Source of the DNA: Burkholderia sp.
GTDB taxonomy: Bacteria > Pseudomonadota > Gammaproteobacteria > Burkholderiales > Burkholderiaceae
Assembly (NCBI RefSeq): GCF_018375725.1
Contig: NZ_JAHACR010000003.1
Location: 29,135-93,134 of the forward strand
Length of the DNA stretch: 64,000 nucleotides
Direction of reading: 5' to 3'
Below, piece by piece: positions 20,843 to 30,227 of this stretch (position 1 is its first letter; each line of letters starts with the position of its first letter). The notes beneath the pieces were generated by a model. That model was given only the letters and a program-made list of their open reading frames with translations, was not told the DNA's origin and did not search any database. The translations under genes and the position numbers were made by a program.

Positions 20843-22927
20843 ATGAAGCTCGCACCTGTCGTGCTCGGTATGACCGCGCTGGCGTTGTCTGCCTGCGGAG
20901 GTGGCAGCAGTTCGTCGTCGGGCGGGAGCGCGCCGCCCGCCGCGCAGACCGTCAGCGGCGTCGCGGCGACCGGCGCGGCCATGCAGGGCGCGACGGTGAC
21001 CCTGGTCGACGCGGCGGGCAAATCCGTCGACTGTCCCGCCGATGCCACGACCGGCGCATTCCATTGCACGGTGACCGGCATGACCGCACCGTTCGCACTG
21101 TCCGCGTTCGGCAACGTCGCCGATTCGCAGGCGACGCTGATCGCGGTCAGCGCGACTGGCGGGACGCAGACGATCAACATCACGCCGATCACGAATGCGA
21201 TCGCGGCCACCCTCATCGGCGATAACCCCACGAAATTGATGGGTAACACCGGGTTGCTGCAAACCAAGGTCACGACGCAGGCCGTGGCCGGCACCGAACA
21301 GGCCTACGCTGCCGCGCTGGCCGATTTGCTGGCTGCGACCGGCAACACGGGTGTCGACCTGATTTCGGGCCCGCTCACAGCGGGCGGGCCGGGACTCGAC
21401 AAGTTGCTCGATCAGTTGAAGATCAACGTGCTGCCGGACGGCGGGGTGCAGATCAGTTCGGTGGCGGGTGCGTCCAGCGATACGCCTGCGCAGCTTCAGC
21501 TGGCACCCGGCGTCGCGCCGCAGGCCAGCGACAAGGCGAGCCTGCCGGCCGTCGCCACCATCAATGGCGTCGCGGTATCGAACCTGCCGAGCGCGAGCGA
21601 TCTGGCCGGGTTGCAGACCGCCCTCAATCAGTGCTTTGCCGGGTCGACCGGTGCATCGCGAGTGGCCGGCAACGTGCCGGCCTGCGCCGGGATTTTCGTC
21701 GACGATGTCGCGTCCGGCGCATTGAATGCAGGCGTGCTGTCCACCTATCTCAACAACGGGATGTCGGCTGAACAGGAGTTCGGCTCCTCACCCGGCGGCA
21801 CGCCGGGCATCGTGGCGGACAATGCGATGAACAACGCCAGCTTCAGCCTGCCGGAGGTGATCCGCGTCACGGCGAGCGACACGATGTGGGTCAAGCTGGC
21901 GTGGACGCGCACCGACGGCATTCGAGACGGCATGCAGCAGCACGTGCAGCTGGCCGTGCAGGCAGGCAGCCGCGCGAGCGGCGACACCGGCTGGCGCGTG
22001 GTCGGCAACCAGCGGGCGGTGCTGAGCAAGGTGAATGCCAATGCGCAGCGGTGGGACTGGCTGAATCCGGCGAATCAGTCCACTGGCACCAACGCGTTCG
22101 TCGACTCGATGAACCTGCAGGTCGGCGTCGTCGATGCCGCGGGCGTCGCCGTGGACTTCGCGATCGTCAATGGCCCGGGCTTGCGCAACGGCGTGTTCCT
22201 CCAGCCGTCGGCGGGCACGTGCGACACGCTCAACATTCGTGCGCAGATCGCGAGCGGGCAGACGCCGGCCCAGCTTGCCGCATTGACGAAGAGCAACCAG
22301 TGCCGCAACAACTATCGCCTGGCAGGCGTCGCGCAGGATCCGGCCAACGAGGGCGCATTCACGTGGCCCGGCGATGCGCCGCGCAACAACACCGCATGGG
22401 CGAAGCCGCAGTTGAGCGCGACCGAGCTGGCGGACATCAAGCCGTTCAGCGCCTATACGGTCGACATCTACCAGAACGGCAATACCGCGGCACCGGCGAA
22501 GCACTATACGGTGCGGCTGCGCACCCCATCGCCCGCACCGGAACAACTGCGCCAGTATCAATGGCAGCAGCCCGCGCAGGCATCACGCGACCGGCTGTCG
22601 CCGGGGACGGCCAGCACGTTTGCGGGCGGCGCGACCTTCCCGTTGAGCTGGACGTCGCAAGCCGGCGTGCCGTTCGTCAGACATGCCAATGTGCAGGTTC
22701 GCGCGACGGCGTCGGGCCAGCCGTCGGCCGTTTTCGTCAGCGGTTCCGCGCGGCCTGCGCCGACGCAGCCGGGCGCGACGGTGACGCTCGACGTGCCGGG
22801 CGATCAGGGCGTGGCATTTCCTTCGGTGGCGGGCTGGACGGGCAGCACGGATTTCTCGTACGCCAGTCTGTCCTGGACGGATCCGTTCGACATGTTGTTC
22901 ACCACGTCGGTCGAATATGACCGGTGA
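20843..22927 (+). CDS. Large secreted lipoprotein of unknown function
   Basis: A 694-residue lipoprotein: lipobox LSAC with Cys18, followed by GGGSSSSSGGS, with Gly at +2 favouring the outer membrane. Residues 35-115 look like a carboxypeptidase-regulatory-like beta-sandwich (VSGVAATGAAMQGATVTLVDAAG). The remainder has no catalytic motif I recognise; a WxxxDxF-type end region (YASLSWTDPFDMLFTTS) suggests a beta-rich surface protein. It is bounded by a strong terminator and faces a LuxR regulator. Surface adhesion or envelope function would be a guess. Confidence 0.8.
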   Translation: MKLAPVVLGMTALALSACGGGSSSSSGGSAPPAAQTVSGVAATGAAMQGATVTLVDAAGKSVDCPADATTGAFHCTVTGMTAPFALSAFGNVADSQATLIAVSATGGTQTINITPITNAIAATLIGDNPTKLMGNTGLLQTKVTTQAVAGTEQAYAAALADLLAATGNTGVDLISGPLTAGGPGLDKLLDQLKINVLPDGGVQISSVAGASSDTPAQLQLAPGVAPQASDKASLPAVATINGVAVSNLPSASDLAGLQTALNQCFAGSTGASRVAGNVPACAGIFVDDVASGALNAGVLSTYLNNGMSAEQEFGSSPGGTPGIVADNAMNNASFSLPEVIRVTASDTMWVKLAWTRTDGIRDGMQQHVQLAVQAGSRASGDTGWRVVGNQRAVLSKVNANAQRWDWLNPANQSTGTNAFVDSMNLQVGVVDAAGVAVDFAIVNGPGLRNGVFLQPSAGTCDTLNIRAQIASGQTPAQLAALTKSNQCRNNYRLAGVAQDPANEGAFTWPGDAPRNNTAWAKPQLSATELADIKPFSAYTVDIYQNGNTAAPAKHYTVRLRTPSPAPEQLRQYQWQQPAQASRDRLSPGTASTFAGGATFPLSWTSQAGVPFVRHANVQVRATASGQPSAVFVSGSARPAPTQPGATVTLDVPGDQGVAFPSVAGWTGSTDFSYASLSWTDPFDMLFTTSVEYDR

Positions 22928-22986
22928 CGGGCACGCCTGAACGGATGAGGCCGACGCGCGCCGGCCTCGCTTCCAGGCATCGATGA

Positions 22987-23026
22987 AAAAAATGGGCGGC
23001 TCCATCGGTGGAGCCGCCCATTTTTT
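22987..23026. terminator. Bidirectional rho-independent terminator
   Basis: AAAAAATGGGCGGCTCCA and its exact reverse complement surround a 4-base TCGG loop, so U runs form in both directions. It lies between the convergent lipoprotein gene and hslU. Confidence 0.95.
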
Positions 23027-23045
23027 CTTGACGCTGCGCGCCGCG

Positions 23046-24389
23046 TTACAGCACGTAGCGCGACAGGTCCTCGTCCTGCGACACTTCGCCGAGCGCACGA
23101 TCGACATACTTCGCATCGATCGTCACGCACTCGCCGGCGTGATTGCCCGCCGCGAACGACACTTCCTCGAGCAGCTTCTCGATGACCGTGTACAGGCGCC
23201 GCGCGCCGATGTTCTCGGTCTTCTCGTTGACCGCATAGGCGATCTCCGCCAGTCGGCGAATGCCGTCTTCGGCGAATTCGAGCTGCACGTCCTCGGTCGC
23301 GAGCAGCGCCTGATACTGCTTGACGAGGCTCGCGTCGGTCGCGACGAGGATCGCTTCGAAATCCTTCACCGACAGCGAATCCAGTTCGACGCGGATCGGG
23401 AAGCGGCCCTGCAGCTCCGGAATCAGGTCGCTCGGCTTCGCGAGATGGAACGCACCGCTCGCGATGAACAGGATGTGATCGGTCTTCACCATCCCGTACT
23501 TCGTGTTGATCGTCGTGCCTTCGACGAGCGGCAGCAGGTCGCGCTGAACGCCCTGGCGGGACACTTCGCCGCCGCTGCCTTCGTTGTTGCGCGACGTGAT
23601 CTTGTCGATCTCGTCGAGGAACACGATGCCGTTCTGCTCGCAGTTCTGCACGGCCTTCGTCTTGATTTCCTCTTCGTTGACCATCTTGGCCGCTTCCTCG
23701 TCGGTGAGCAGCTTCAGCGCTTCCTTGATCTTCACCTTGCGGCGCGTTTTCTTGCCGCCGCCGAGGTTCGAGAACATCGAGCGGATCTGCTCGGTCATCT
23801 CTTCCATGCCGGGCGGCGACATGATGTCCATGCCCATCGTCGGCTGCTCGAGGTCGAGTTCGATGTCCTTGTCGTCGAGCTGGCCTTCGCGCAGGCGCTT
23901 GCGGAACGTCTGGCGCGTCGCGTTGTTGTCGTCGTTCGCATGATCGGCGTTCGCGCCGAAGCCGACCGCGCGCGGCTGCGGCAGCAGGATGTCGAGAACG
24001 CGGTCCTCGGCCTGGTCGACCGCCTTGCTGCGCACCTTGCGCATTTCCGCTTCGCGCGTCTGCTTGACCGAGATCTCGATCAGGTCGCGCACGATGCTGT
24101 CGACGTCGCGGCCGACATAGCCGACTTCGGTGAACTTGGTCGCTTCGATCTTGATGAACGGTGCATCCGCGAGCTTGGCGAGACGCCGTGCGATTTCGGT
24201 CTTGCCGACGCCTGTCGGCCCGATCATCAGGATGTTCTTCGGCGTGATTTCCTGGCGCAGCGGATCGGCGACCTGCTGGCGGCGCCAGCGGTTGCGCAGC
24301 GCGACCGCGACCGCCTTCTTCGCGTTGTTCTGGCCGATGATGTGCTTGTCGAGTTCCGAGACGATCTCGGCGGGGGTCATGGTGCTCAT
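23046..24389 (-). CDS. hslU: HslU, ATPase subunit of the HslVU protease
   Basis: A 447-residue AAA+ unfoldase with Walker A GPTGVGKT (57-64), Walker [12 protein letters not shown] and sensor regions, ending in EDLSRYVL, the tail that inserts into HslV. It forms hexamers that feed substrates such as misfolded proteins into HslV. The ATG has GAGGATC upstream. hslV lies 10 bases upstream on the same strand, the standard hslVU operon. Confidence 0.97.
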   Translation of the reverse strand: MSTMTPAEIVSELDKHIIGQNNAKKAVAVALRNRWRRQQVADPLRQEITPKNILMIGPTGVGKTEIARRLAKLADAPFIKIEATKFTEVGYVGRDVDSIVRDLIEISVKQTREAEMRKVRSKAVDQAEDRVLDILLPQPRAVGFGANADHANDDNNATRQTFRKRLREGQLDDKDIELDLEQPTMGMDIMSPPGMEEMTEQIRSMFSNLGGGKKTRRKVKIKEALKLLTDEEAAKMVNEEEIKTKAVQNCEQNGIVFLDEIDKITSRNNEGSGGEVSRQGVQRDLLPLVEGTTINTKYGMVKTDHILFIASGAFHLAKPSDLIPELQGRFPIRVELDSLSVKDFEAILVATDASLVKQYQALLATEDVQLEFAEDGIRRLAEIAYAVNEKTENIGARRLYTVIEKLLEEVSFAAGNHAGECVTIDAKYVDRALGEVSQDEDLSRYVL

Positions 24390-24399
24390 TGCGGGATCC

Positions 24400-24936
24400 T
24401 CACTCGATGGTCTCGATGATGCGGTTGTGATTCGTGTAGATGCACATGTCGCCGGCGATTTCGAGCGATTTTTCGACGATCTCGCGCGGCGACAGGTCGG
24501 TGTTCTCCGCGAGCGCGCGGGCCGCAGCCTGCGCGTACGAGCCGCCCGAGCCGATCGCGCAGATGCCGCCTTCGGGATCGAGCACGTCGCCGTTGCCGGT
24601 GATGACGAGCGTCGTGGTCGCGTCGGCCGCGATCAGCATCGCTTCGAGGCGGCGCAGCATCCGGTCGGTGCGCCAGTTCTTTGCGAGTTCCACGGCCGCG
24701 CGCGTCAGGTTGCCCTGGTGCTTCTCGAGCTTCGCCTCGAAGCGGTCGAGCAGCGAGAACGCATCGGCGGTGCCGCCGGCAAAACCGACCAGCACCTGAT
24801 TGTTGTAGATCCGTCGCACTTTCCGCGCGCCGCCCTTCATGACGATATTGCCGAGCGTCACCTGGCCGTCGCCGCCGAGCGCAACCTTGTCGCCGCGCCG
24901 GACGGACACGATGGTCGTGCCGTGAAATTGCTCCAT
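24400..24936 (-). CDS. hslV: HslV, peptidase subunit of the HslVU protease
   Basis: A 178-residue proteasome-like peptidase. After a short propeptide MEQFHG, the mature enzyme begins TTIVSVRRG, with the N-terminal Thr as nucleophile. Also visible are [21 protein letters not shown] and the [33 protein letters not shown] C-terminus. It forms double hexameric rings capped by HslU. It leads the hslVU operon. Confidence 0.97.
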   Translation of the reverse strand: MEQFHGTTIVSVRRGDKVALGGDGQVTLGNIVMKGGARKVRRIYNNQVLVGFAGGTADAFSLLDRFEAKLEKHQGNLTRAAVELAKNWRTDRMLRRLEAMLIAADATTTLVITGNGDVLDPEGGICAIGSGGSYAQAAARALAENTDLSPREIVEKSLEIAGDMCIYTNHNRIIETIE

Positions 24937-25088
24937 CTTCGTTCCTTGAGAAAAACGGGGAAGAGGCGGCGACGCGCCGCGTCGCCGCGTGATTCGCGGT
25001 GCGCCGGGGAGCGGCCCGGCGCGCGTTCGTTTTATTTTAGGGCGGGCGCGGGGATATCAAGGGCGCGGCCGGGAATTCGTCCGGCCGG

Positions 25089-25123
25089 AAAAAAAGAAAG
25101 CGCGCGGCAGGCCGCGCGCTTTC
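25089..25123 (-). terminator. Rho-independent terminator after dksA
   Basis: GAAAGCGCGCGGC (25096-25108) mirrors GCCGCGCGCTTTC (25111-25123) around a 2-base loop; on the minus strand a run of seven T follows. It ends the dksA transcript. Confidence 0.92.
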
Positions 25124-25157
25124 GTGAAGCAGCGTGTCTTGGCGGAGCGCCTTCTGC

Positions 25158-25574
25158 TTAGTCGCCGAACAGCTTCTGGCGCAGCTCGCGGCGCTCTTGC
25201 GCTTCGAGCGACAGTGTGGCGGTCGGCCGCGCGAGCAGGCGCGGAATGCCGATCGGCTCGCCGGTTTCTTCGCACCAGCCGTATTCGCCGGACTCGATGC
25301 GGGCGAGCGACTGCTGAACCTTCTTGAGCAGCTTGCGCTCGCGATCGCGCGTGCGCAATTCGAGCGCGTGCTCCTCTTCGATCGTCGCGCGATCGGCAGG
25401 ATCCGGCACGATCACCGTCTCACGGAGGTTCTCGGTCGTCTGGCCCGCGTTGTGGAGAATTTCCGCCTGCAATTGTTCGAGCCGAGCTTTGAAGAAGGCG
25501 AGCTGATCCTCATTCATGTAATCCTTGTCGCTCATCTTCAGGATTTCGGCTTCGGTCAAGAGTTTCTTCGTCAT
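25158..25574 (-). CDS. dksA: DksA, RNA polymerase-binding transcription factor (single-Cys form)
   Basis: A 138-residue DksA. The coiled-coil with the tip acidic residues (VIVPDPADRATIEEEHALELRTRDRERKLL in parts) is intact, so it should act in the RNA polymerase secondary channel with ppGpp. The globular domain reads YGWCEETGEPIGIPRLLARPTATLSLEAQ in parts: only one of the four zinc-finger cysteines is present. Such cys-poor forms are known to keep function without zinc. It is ended by a strong terminator and lies downstream of a CobW-type GTPase. Confidence 0.96.
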   Translation of the reverse strand: MTKKLLTEAEILKMSDKDYMNEDQLAFFKARLEQLQAEILHNAGQTTENLRETVIVPDPADRATIEEEHALELRTRDRERKLLKKVQQSLARIESGEYGWCEETGEPIGIPRLLARPTATLSLEAQERRELRQKLFGD

Positions 25575-26045
25575 CTGCTTGCTTCTTCAATGTGCGGCAA
25601 ACCAAACATATTGCCTGCACTTTGGGATTACCCGCAACTGCACTTGCAATCATTTGCGATTTGCCGATGCGGGGCCGAAAGCCTCTGGAAAACCGGTTCT
25701 CAAATACCAGAATATGCCTGGCGCCAACTTGCGCGCGCGGCTAACCGGTGTGCTGCGTGGCAGGTCGCATCGGTCGCGGCCGGGCCCGATTCGGGGCGTT
25801 TGCGATTGCCTGTTATGCGTTCTGCTAGAACCAGCCCTGTTTTGCCATACTCCAGCGGGCACGTATTGTAACTGAATCGCAAGTCTGCGCCGTATCAGGT
25901 CGATCCCCGTCGGCAGCGCCGATATCTTAAAAATATAACCCGCAAAGCGCGAAAAAGCGATGACGCCAAAACCCGCGTCCGAAATGGCATGCCGCCGCCG
26001 ACGCTTGTACGGCGGCCGGCGGCGAAACGCGCCGGATACGCGTCG
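25575..26045. other. Gene-free stretch upstream of dksA
   Basis: No supported gene. Around 25,921-25,945 an AT-rich patch reads, on the minus strand, GGTTATATTTTTAAGATATC. This is either part of the dksA promoter or a weak match to a Zur-type operator (GTTATA half-site); the second half-site is poor. The rest is unremarkable GC-rich sequence. Confidence 0.4.
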
Positions 26046-27110
26046 TCAGGCGAGGCAGGCGTCGAGGCCGTCGCTGATCAGGTCTTGCGGCAGATCGACG
26101 CCGATGAACACCATCTTGCTGGTCTTTTTCTCGGCCGGCAGCCACTTCGCGGCGAGATCGCTGCCCATCATCTGGTGCACGCCCTGGAACACGACCTTGC
26201 GGTCGACGCCCTTCATGTACAGCACGCCCTTGTAACGCAGCATCCGTTCGCCGTAGATCTGCAGGATGCCGCCGAGGAAGTCCTCGAGCTTGTTCGGATC
26301 GAACGGGCGGTCGTTGCGGTAGACGAACGACTTGATCTTGTCGTCGTGATGCGCGTGGTGATGGCCGTGCGCGTGATCGTGGTCGTGGTCGCAATGACCG
26401 TGGTCGTGATCGCAGTGCGCATGGTCGTGATCGTGGCCGTGATGCGCGTGGTCGTCCTCGGCGAGGAAATCCGGATCGATCTCGAGCTTCGCGTTCAGGT
26501 TGAAGCCGCGCAGGTCGAAGATCTCCTTGATGTCCGCGTCGCCGAAGTTGACGACCTTGATCGTCGCGCGCGGGTTCATGTGCATGAGGCGGTGTTTAAG
26601 GTCGGCGAGCGTCTGGTCGTCGACGAGATCCGATTTCGTGATGAACAGGCGATCGGCGAAACCGACCTGGCGCTGCACGACTTCGTGCTCGTCGAGCTGC
26701 GCGTCGGCGTGCTTCGCGTCGACGAGCGTGATGATCGCGTCGAGCAGGAAGTCGTCGGCGATCTCGCTGTCGATGAAGAACGTCTGCGCGACCGGGCCCG
26801 GGTTCGCGAGGCCGGTCGTTTCGATCACGACGCGGTCGAAGTCGAGCTTGCCGTCGCGCTTCTTCGCGGCCAGCTCGCCGAGCGCGCGTGCGAGGTCGCC
26901 GCGGATCGTGCAGCAGATGCAGCCGTTGCTCATCTGGATGATCTGTTCCTGCGTGTCCTGCACGAGGATCTCGTTGTCGATGTTCTCTTCGCCGAACTCG
27001 TTCTCGATCACGGCGATCTTCATGCCGTGCTGTTCGTTCAGGATGCGCTTGAGCAGCGTTGTCTTGCCGCTGCCCAGGAAGCCGGTGAGGATGGTGACGG
27101 GAATGGCCAT
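26046..27110 (-). CDS. COG0523 (CobW/ZigA-type) metal-handling GTPase
   Basis: A 354-residue G3E GTPase. Walker A GFLGSGKT lies at 10-17, the metal-binding CxCC motif at 64-67 (GCICC), followed by the G3 region ETTG and the G4 TKSD. Residues about 221-255 are a striking His/Asp-rich tract, expected to bind Zn or other divalent metals. Such proteins deliver or ration zinc or cobalt to client proteins. The ATG at 27110 opens MAIPVTILTG; upstream codons are not conserved-looking. Its neighbour is a Zn-independent-looking DksA, a pairing recalling zinc-limitation sets. Confidence 0.92.
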   Translation of the reverse strand: MAIPVTILTGFLGSGKTTLLKRILNEQHGMKIAVIENEFGEENIDNEILVQDTQEQIIQMSNGCICCTIRGDLARALGELAAKKRDGKLDFDRVVIETTGLANPGPVAQTFFIDSEIADDFLLDAIITLVDAKHADAQLDEHEVVQRQVGFADRLFITKSDLVDDQTLADLKHRLMHMNPRATIKVVNFGDADIKEIFDLRGFNLNAKLEIDPDFLAEDDHAHHGHDHDHAHCDHDHGHCDHDHDHAHGHHHAHHDDKIKSFVYRNDRPFDPNKLEDFLGGILQIYGERMLRYKGVLYMKGVDRKVVFQGVHQMMGSDLAAKWLPAEKKTSKMVFIGVDLPQDLISDGLDACLA

Positions 27111-27263
27111 GTCGGTCGCCTGTGGTTCGTGAATCGGGGTCAAAACCAGGATGAGTTCGCGCCCTCGGTGGGGCGCAGAATCATCCATTGAAACATATCT
27201 ATCCGGCTGCCGCCTTTCGTCCGGACGACGGGCAGGCGCGGCTGGCCGCCCAGATCGGGGCGA

Positions 27264-28472
27264 TCAGACGATTTGCAACAGCAGGCCCTTCAGATATTCG
27301 CCTTCCGGGAAGGCGGCCAGGAGCGGATGGTCGACGCCCGCGCCGAGCCGCTTCAGGATGCGCGCATCGACCTTCGCGTCGGCGGCCGCGCTCGCGACGA
27401 TCTTCTGGAACAGATCCATGTCGATCGCGCCGGAGCACGAATAGGTGAACAGCAGGCCGCCCGGACGCAGCAGCTTGAAACCGCTCAGGTTGATGTCCTT
27501 GTAGGCGCGCGCGGCGCGATCGACGCTGTCGCGTGTCGGCGCGAACTTCGGCGGGTCGAGCACGATCAGGTCGAAGCGCTCGCCTTCGTCGACGAGGCGG
27601 CGCAGCGTCTTGAACGCGTCGGCGTCGAGCCAGGCCGCGCGCGTCGCATCGAAGCCGTTCGCGACGACATTCTGCTGCGCGAGCGCCAGCGCCTCGCCCG
27701 ACGAGTCGATCGACACGACCCGCTTGGCGCCGCCCTTCATCGCCGCGAGCGAGAAGCCGCCGGTATAGCAGAAGCAGTTCAGCACGTCGCGCTCGCCCGC
27801 GTATTGCGCAACGAGCGCGCGGTTGTCGCGCTGGTCGATGTAGAAGCCGGTCTTGTGGCCGTTCGGCACGTCGACGTGGTAGCGCACGCCGTTCTCGTTC
27901 GTGATCAGCGTGTCGGGCGGCGGATCGCCGGCGAGCACGCCGGTCGTCTGCTCGAGGCCTTCCTTCTCGCGGATCGACACGTCCGAGCGTTCATAGACGT
28001 TCGGGCAGCCGGTCGCGCCGACCAGCGCGGCGACGATCGCGTCCTTCCACGCTTCGACGCCGGCCGCCATGAACTGGCAGACGAGCTGGCCGCGCGGCGA
28101 TGCCTCGGCGGTGTCTGCCACGTAATGATCGACGATGAGCCCCGGCAGCCCGTCCGCCTCGCCGAACACGAGCCGCACCGCGCCGGTGCCGGTGACCATC
28201 GTCTTGCGATGCGCGACCGCGCGCTGCACGCGCCGCTTGAAGAACGCGTGGTCGATCGGTTCGTTCTCGTCGAAGCTCCAGACGCGCACGCGGATCTGCG
28301 ATTGCGGGCTGTATGCGCCGCGCGCGAGGAAGCGGCCGTCGTGTGCGCGCACGATGACGGTCGCGCCGGACGCGGGCTTGCCGTCGACCCGGTCGATCGC
28401 GTTGGCGTAGATCCACGGATGGCGGCGCAGCAGCGATTTTTCCTTGGACGGTTTGAGTGTGACGGTTTGCAT
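27264..28472 (-). CDS. rlmI: RlmI-like class I rRNA methyltransferase
   Basis: A 402-residue SAM-dependent methyltransferase of the RlmI/RlmK family. A PUA-like N-terminus (LKPSKEKSLLRRHPWIYANAIDRV) is followed by a fold with VLNCFCYTGGFSLAAMKGGA and the catalytic-loop DPPKFAPTR. RlmI methylates a 23S rRNA cytosine at C5. The ATG at 28472 begins MQTVTLKPSK; open codons above it are in a frame belonging to xerC. It lies downstream of xerC on the same strand. Confidence 0.9.
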   Translation of the reverse strand: MQTVTLKPSKEKSLLRRHPWIYANAIDRVDGKPASGATVIVRAHDGRFLARGAYSPQSQIRVRVWSFDENEPIDHAFFKRRVQRAVAHRKTMVTGTGAVRLVFGEADGLPGLIVDHYVADTAEASPRGQLVCQFMAAGVEAWKDAIVAALVGATGCPNVYERSDVSIREKEGLEQTTGVLAGDPPPDTLITNENGVRYHVDVPNGHKTGFYIDQRDNRALVAQYAGERDVLNCFCYTGGFSLAAMKGGAKRVVSIDSSGEALALAQQNVVANGFDATRAAWLDADAFKTLRRLVDEGERFDLIVLDPPKFAPTRDSVDRAARAYKDINLSGFKLLRPGGLLFTYSCSGAIDMDLFQKIVASAAADAKVDARILKRLGAGVDHPLLAAFPEGEYLKGLLLQIV

Positions 28473-28527
28473 GGCTTGATCGAAAAGGGCCGCGTGTGTG
28501 CGCGGCAAACAAAATCGGGGAAGCGCG

Positions 28528-29448
28528 TCAGTCGCGCTTTTTGGCGCGTGGATGCGCGCTGTCGTAAATCTTCGCGAGGTGCTGGAAGTCGAGCGACGTA
28601 TACACCTGCGTCGCGGCGACGCTCGCGTGGCCGAGCAGTTCCTGCACCGCGCGCAGGTCGCCGCTCGATTGCAGCACGTGCGTCGCGAACGAATGGCGCA
28701 GCACGTGCGGATGGACGTGCGCCGGAATGCCCGCAGCGAGCGCGGCACGCTTCACGCGCTCGCGCACGACGCCCGGCGACATCCGGTTGCCGCGCACCGA
28801 CAGGAACAGCGGATGCGGATCGCGTCTCACGAACTCGCCGCGCACGGCGAGCCATGCGTTGAGCGCGTCGATCGCCTTGCGGCCGACCGGCACCTTGCGT
28901 TCCTTGTTGCCTTTGCCGCGCACGGTCACCTCGGCTTCGGCGAGGTCGATCCAGCCTTCGGAGCGGTAGCCGTCGGCATTCGCGTAGGCGGCGTCGAGCC
29001 CGACCAGCTCGGCGAGGCGCAGCCCCGACGAATAGAACAACTCGAGGATCGCATGGTCGCGCAAGCCTTCGGTCGTGTCGGGAAGCGGCGCGTCCATCAG
29101 CATGAATGCGTCGTCGACCGACAGCGCCTTCGGCAACGTCTTCGCGCGCTTCGGCGCGCGCACCGTGGCGACCGGGTTCGCGGGCATCTCGATGCGCTGC
29201 GCGAGCCAGCGGTAGAACGCGCGCCACGCGGACAGCCGGTGCGAGATCGACCGCGCCGACAGGCCGCCTGCGTGCGCCCGGGCGACGGCGCCGCGCATGT
29301 CGGCGGCGGTCAGCGTGTCGAGCGGACGGCCGTTCGCGAGCTTTTTCAGTTCGTCGAGCTCATGCGCGTACGCGCGCAGCGTGTGATCCGACAGCTTCCT
29401 GACGTGCTTCAGGTTCGACAGGTAGGCAGCGATCGGATCGTCGGTCAT
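28528..29448 (-). CDS. xerC: Tyrosine recombinase XerC
   Basis: A 306-residue site-specific recombinase that resolves chromosome dimers at dif with XerD. The catalytic set is complete: Arg144, Lys179, His248, Arg251, His274 and nucleophile Tyr283. The N-terminal core-binding SAM-like domain spans about 1-95. It sits between the DUF484 gene and the rlmI-like gene on the same strand, the classical dapF-DUF484-xerC order. Confidence 0.96.
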   Translation of the reverse strand: MTDDPIAAYLSNLKHVRKLSDHTLRAYAHELDELKKLANGRPLDTLTAADMRGAVARAHAGGLSARSISHRLSAWRAFYRWLAQRIEMPANPVATVRAPKRAKTLPKALSVDDAFMLMDAPLPDTTEGLRDHAILELFYSSGLRLAELVGLDAAYANADGYRSEGWIDLAEAEVTVRGKGNKERKVPVGRKAIDALNAWLAVRGEFVRRDPHPLFLSVRGNRMSPGVVRERVKRAALAAGIPAHVHPHVLRHSFATHVLQSSGDLRAVQELLGHASVAATQVYTSLDFQHLAKIYDSAHPRAKKRD

Positions 29449-29461
29449 CGGGCGCGGAAGA

Positions 29462-30205
29462 TCAGTGCGGCAGCAGGCGCGTCAAGGCGGCGCTTGCGAG
29501 TGTCGCGATCTGCGTGAGGAAGTCGGTCGCCATGCCGTCATGGAAGCGGCGCGGGTCGGGTGAACCGAGCACGAGCAGCCCGAACGCGGGTGCATCGGCG
29601 CCGGCCTGCGGCGCGCGCAAGGCGAGCAGCGCGACCGATGCGGCCTAGCCGTCGCCGGCGCGTTGCGCATCGGCGCCGTCGGTAGCGTTCGCGGCCGGCG
29701 CGGCGACCGCGGGCGCGAGCCACTGCGCGGCCTCGAAGCCGGTGTTCGCGCCGCAGTACGGCGTGGCGAGGCTGCTCGTGAACAGGCGCACTTCCTCGCC
29801 GACCTGGCGCGCGAAATCCGCCTGCGCATAGGTGTCCGCGACGTCCCAGACACGCAGCGCGGTCTGCGGCACATCGAACACGTCGGCGAGGCCGTCGGCG
29901 ATCGTGCGCGGCAGCGCGTACGGATCGCGTTCGGCGATCACGCGCGCGGTCCAGCGGTTGAACTTCGCCGACAGACCGTCGTTTTCGTGCCCGTAGCGCA
30001 GCAGTTCCGCGAGACGGCGCTCGAGATGCTTGTTCTTGTCGCGCAGCATCTCCATTTGCCGCTCCTGCAGCGAAATGGCCGCCTTGCCGTGCGGATTCGC
30101 GAGGCGGATCGTGGCGAGCAGCTCGGCGTGCTGGCCGAAGAATTCGGGGTTGGCGAGCAGATAGTCGGCGACTTCGCGATCGTTCATGTGACGGGAGCGT
30201 TCCAT
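29462..30205 (-). pseudogene. DUF484 family gene interrupted by an in-frame amber codon
   Basis: The first 186 codons from 30205 encode a DUF484 protein (MNDREVADYLLANPEFF, then a helical stretch and a GAF-like domain). At 29645-29647 a TAG stops translation, yet the same frame continues without a shift through 60 more family-like codons (AASVALLALRAPQ..., LLVLGSPDPRRFHDGM, FLTQIATLASAALTRLLPH) to TGA at 29462-29464. A single base change, most simply GAG or CAG to TAG, would explain it. The lost part includes the conserved C-terminal half of the GAF-like fold, so the product is probably non-functional, unless read through or a sequencing error. DUF484 normally sits between dapF and xerC, as here. 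Confidence 0.88.
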
Positions 30206-30227
30206 CAGGACAATGTGAGGGTCAGAC

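Noticed and set aside
22983..24419. Long open frame antisense to hslU
   Set aside because: It mirrors hslU codon by codon, lacks any protein-like motif, and is an expected by-product of G/C third positions.
25989..28862. Open frames antisense to the COG0523 and RlmI-like genes
   Set aside because: The valine/arginine-rich products are the reverse reading of real genes, in particular the His-rich tract.
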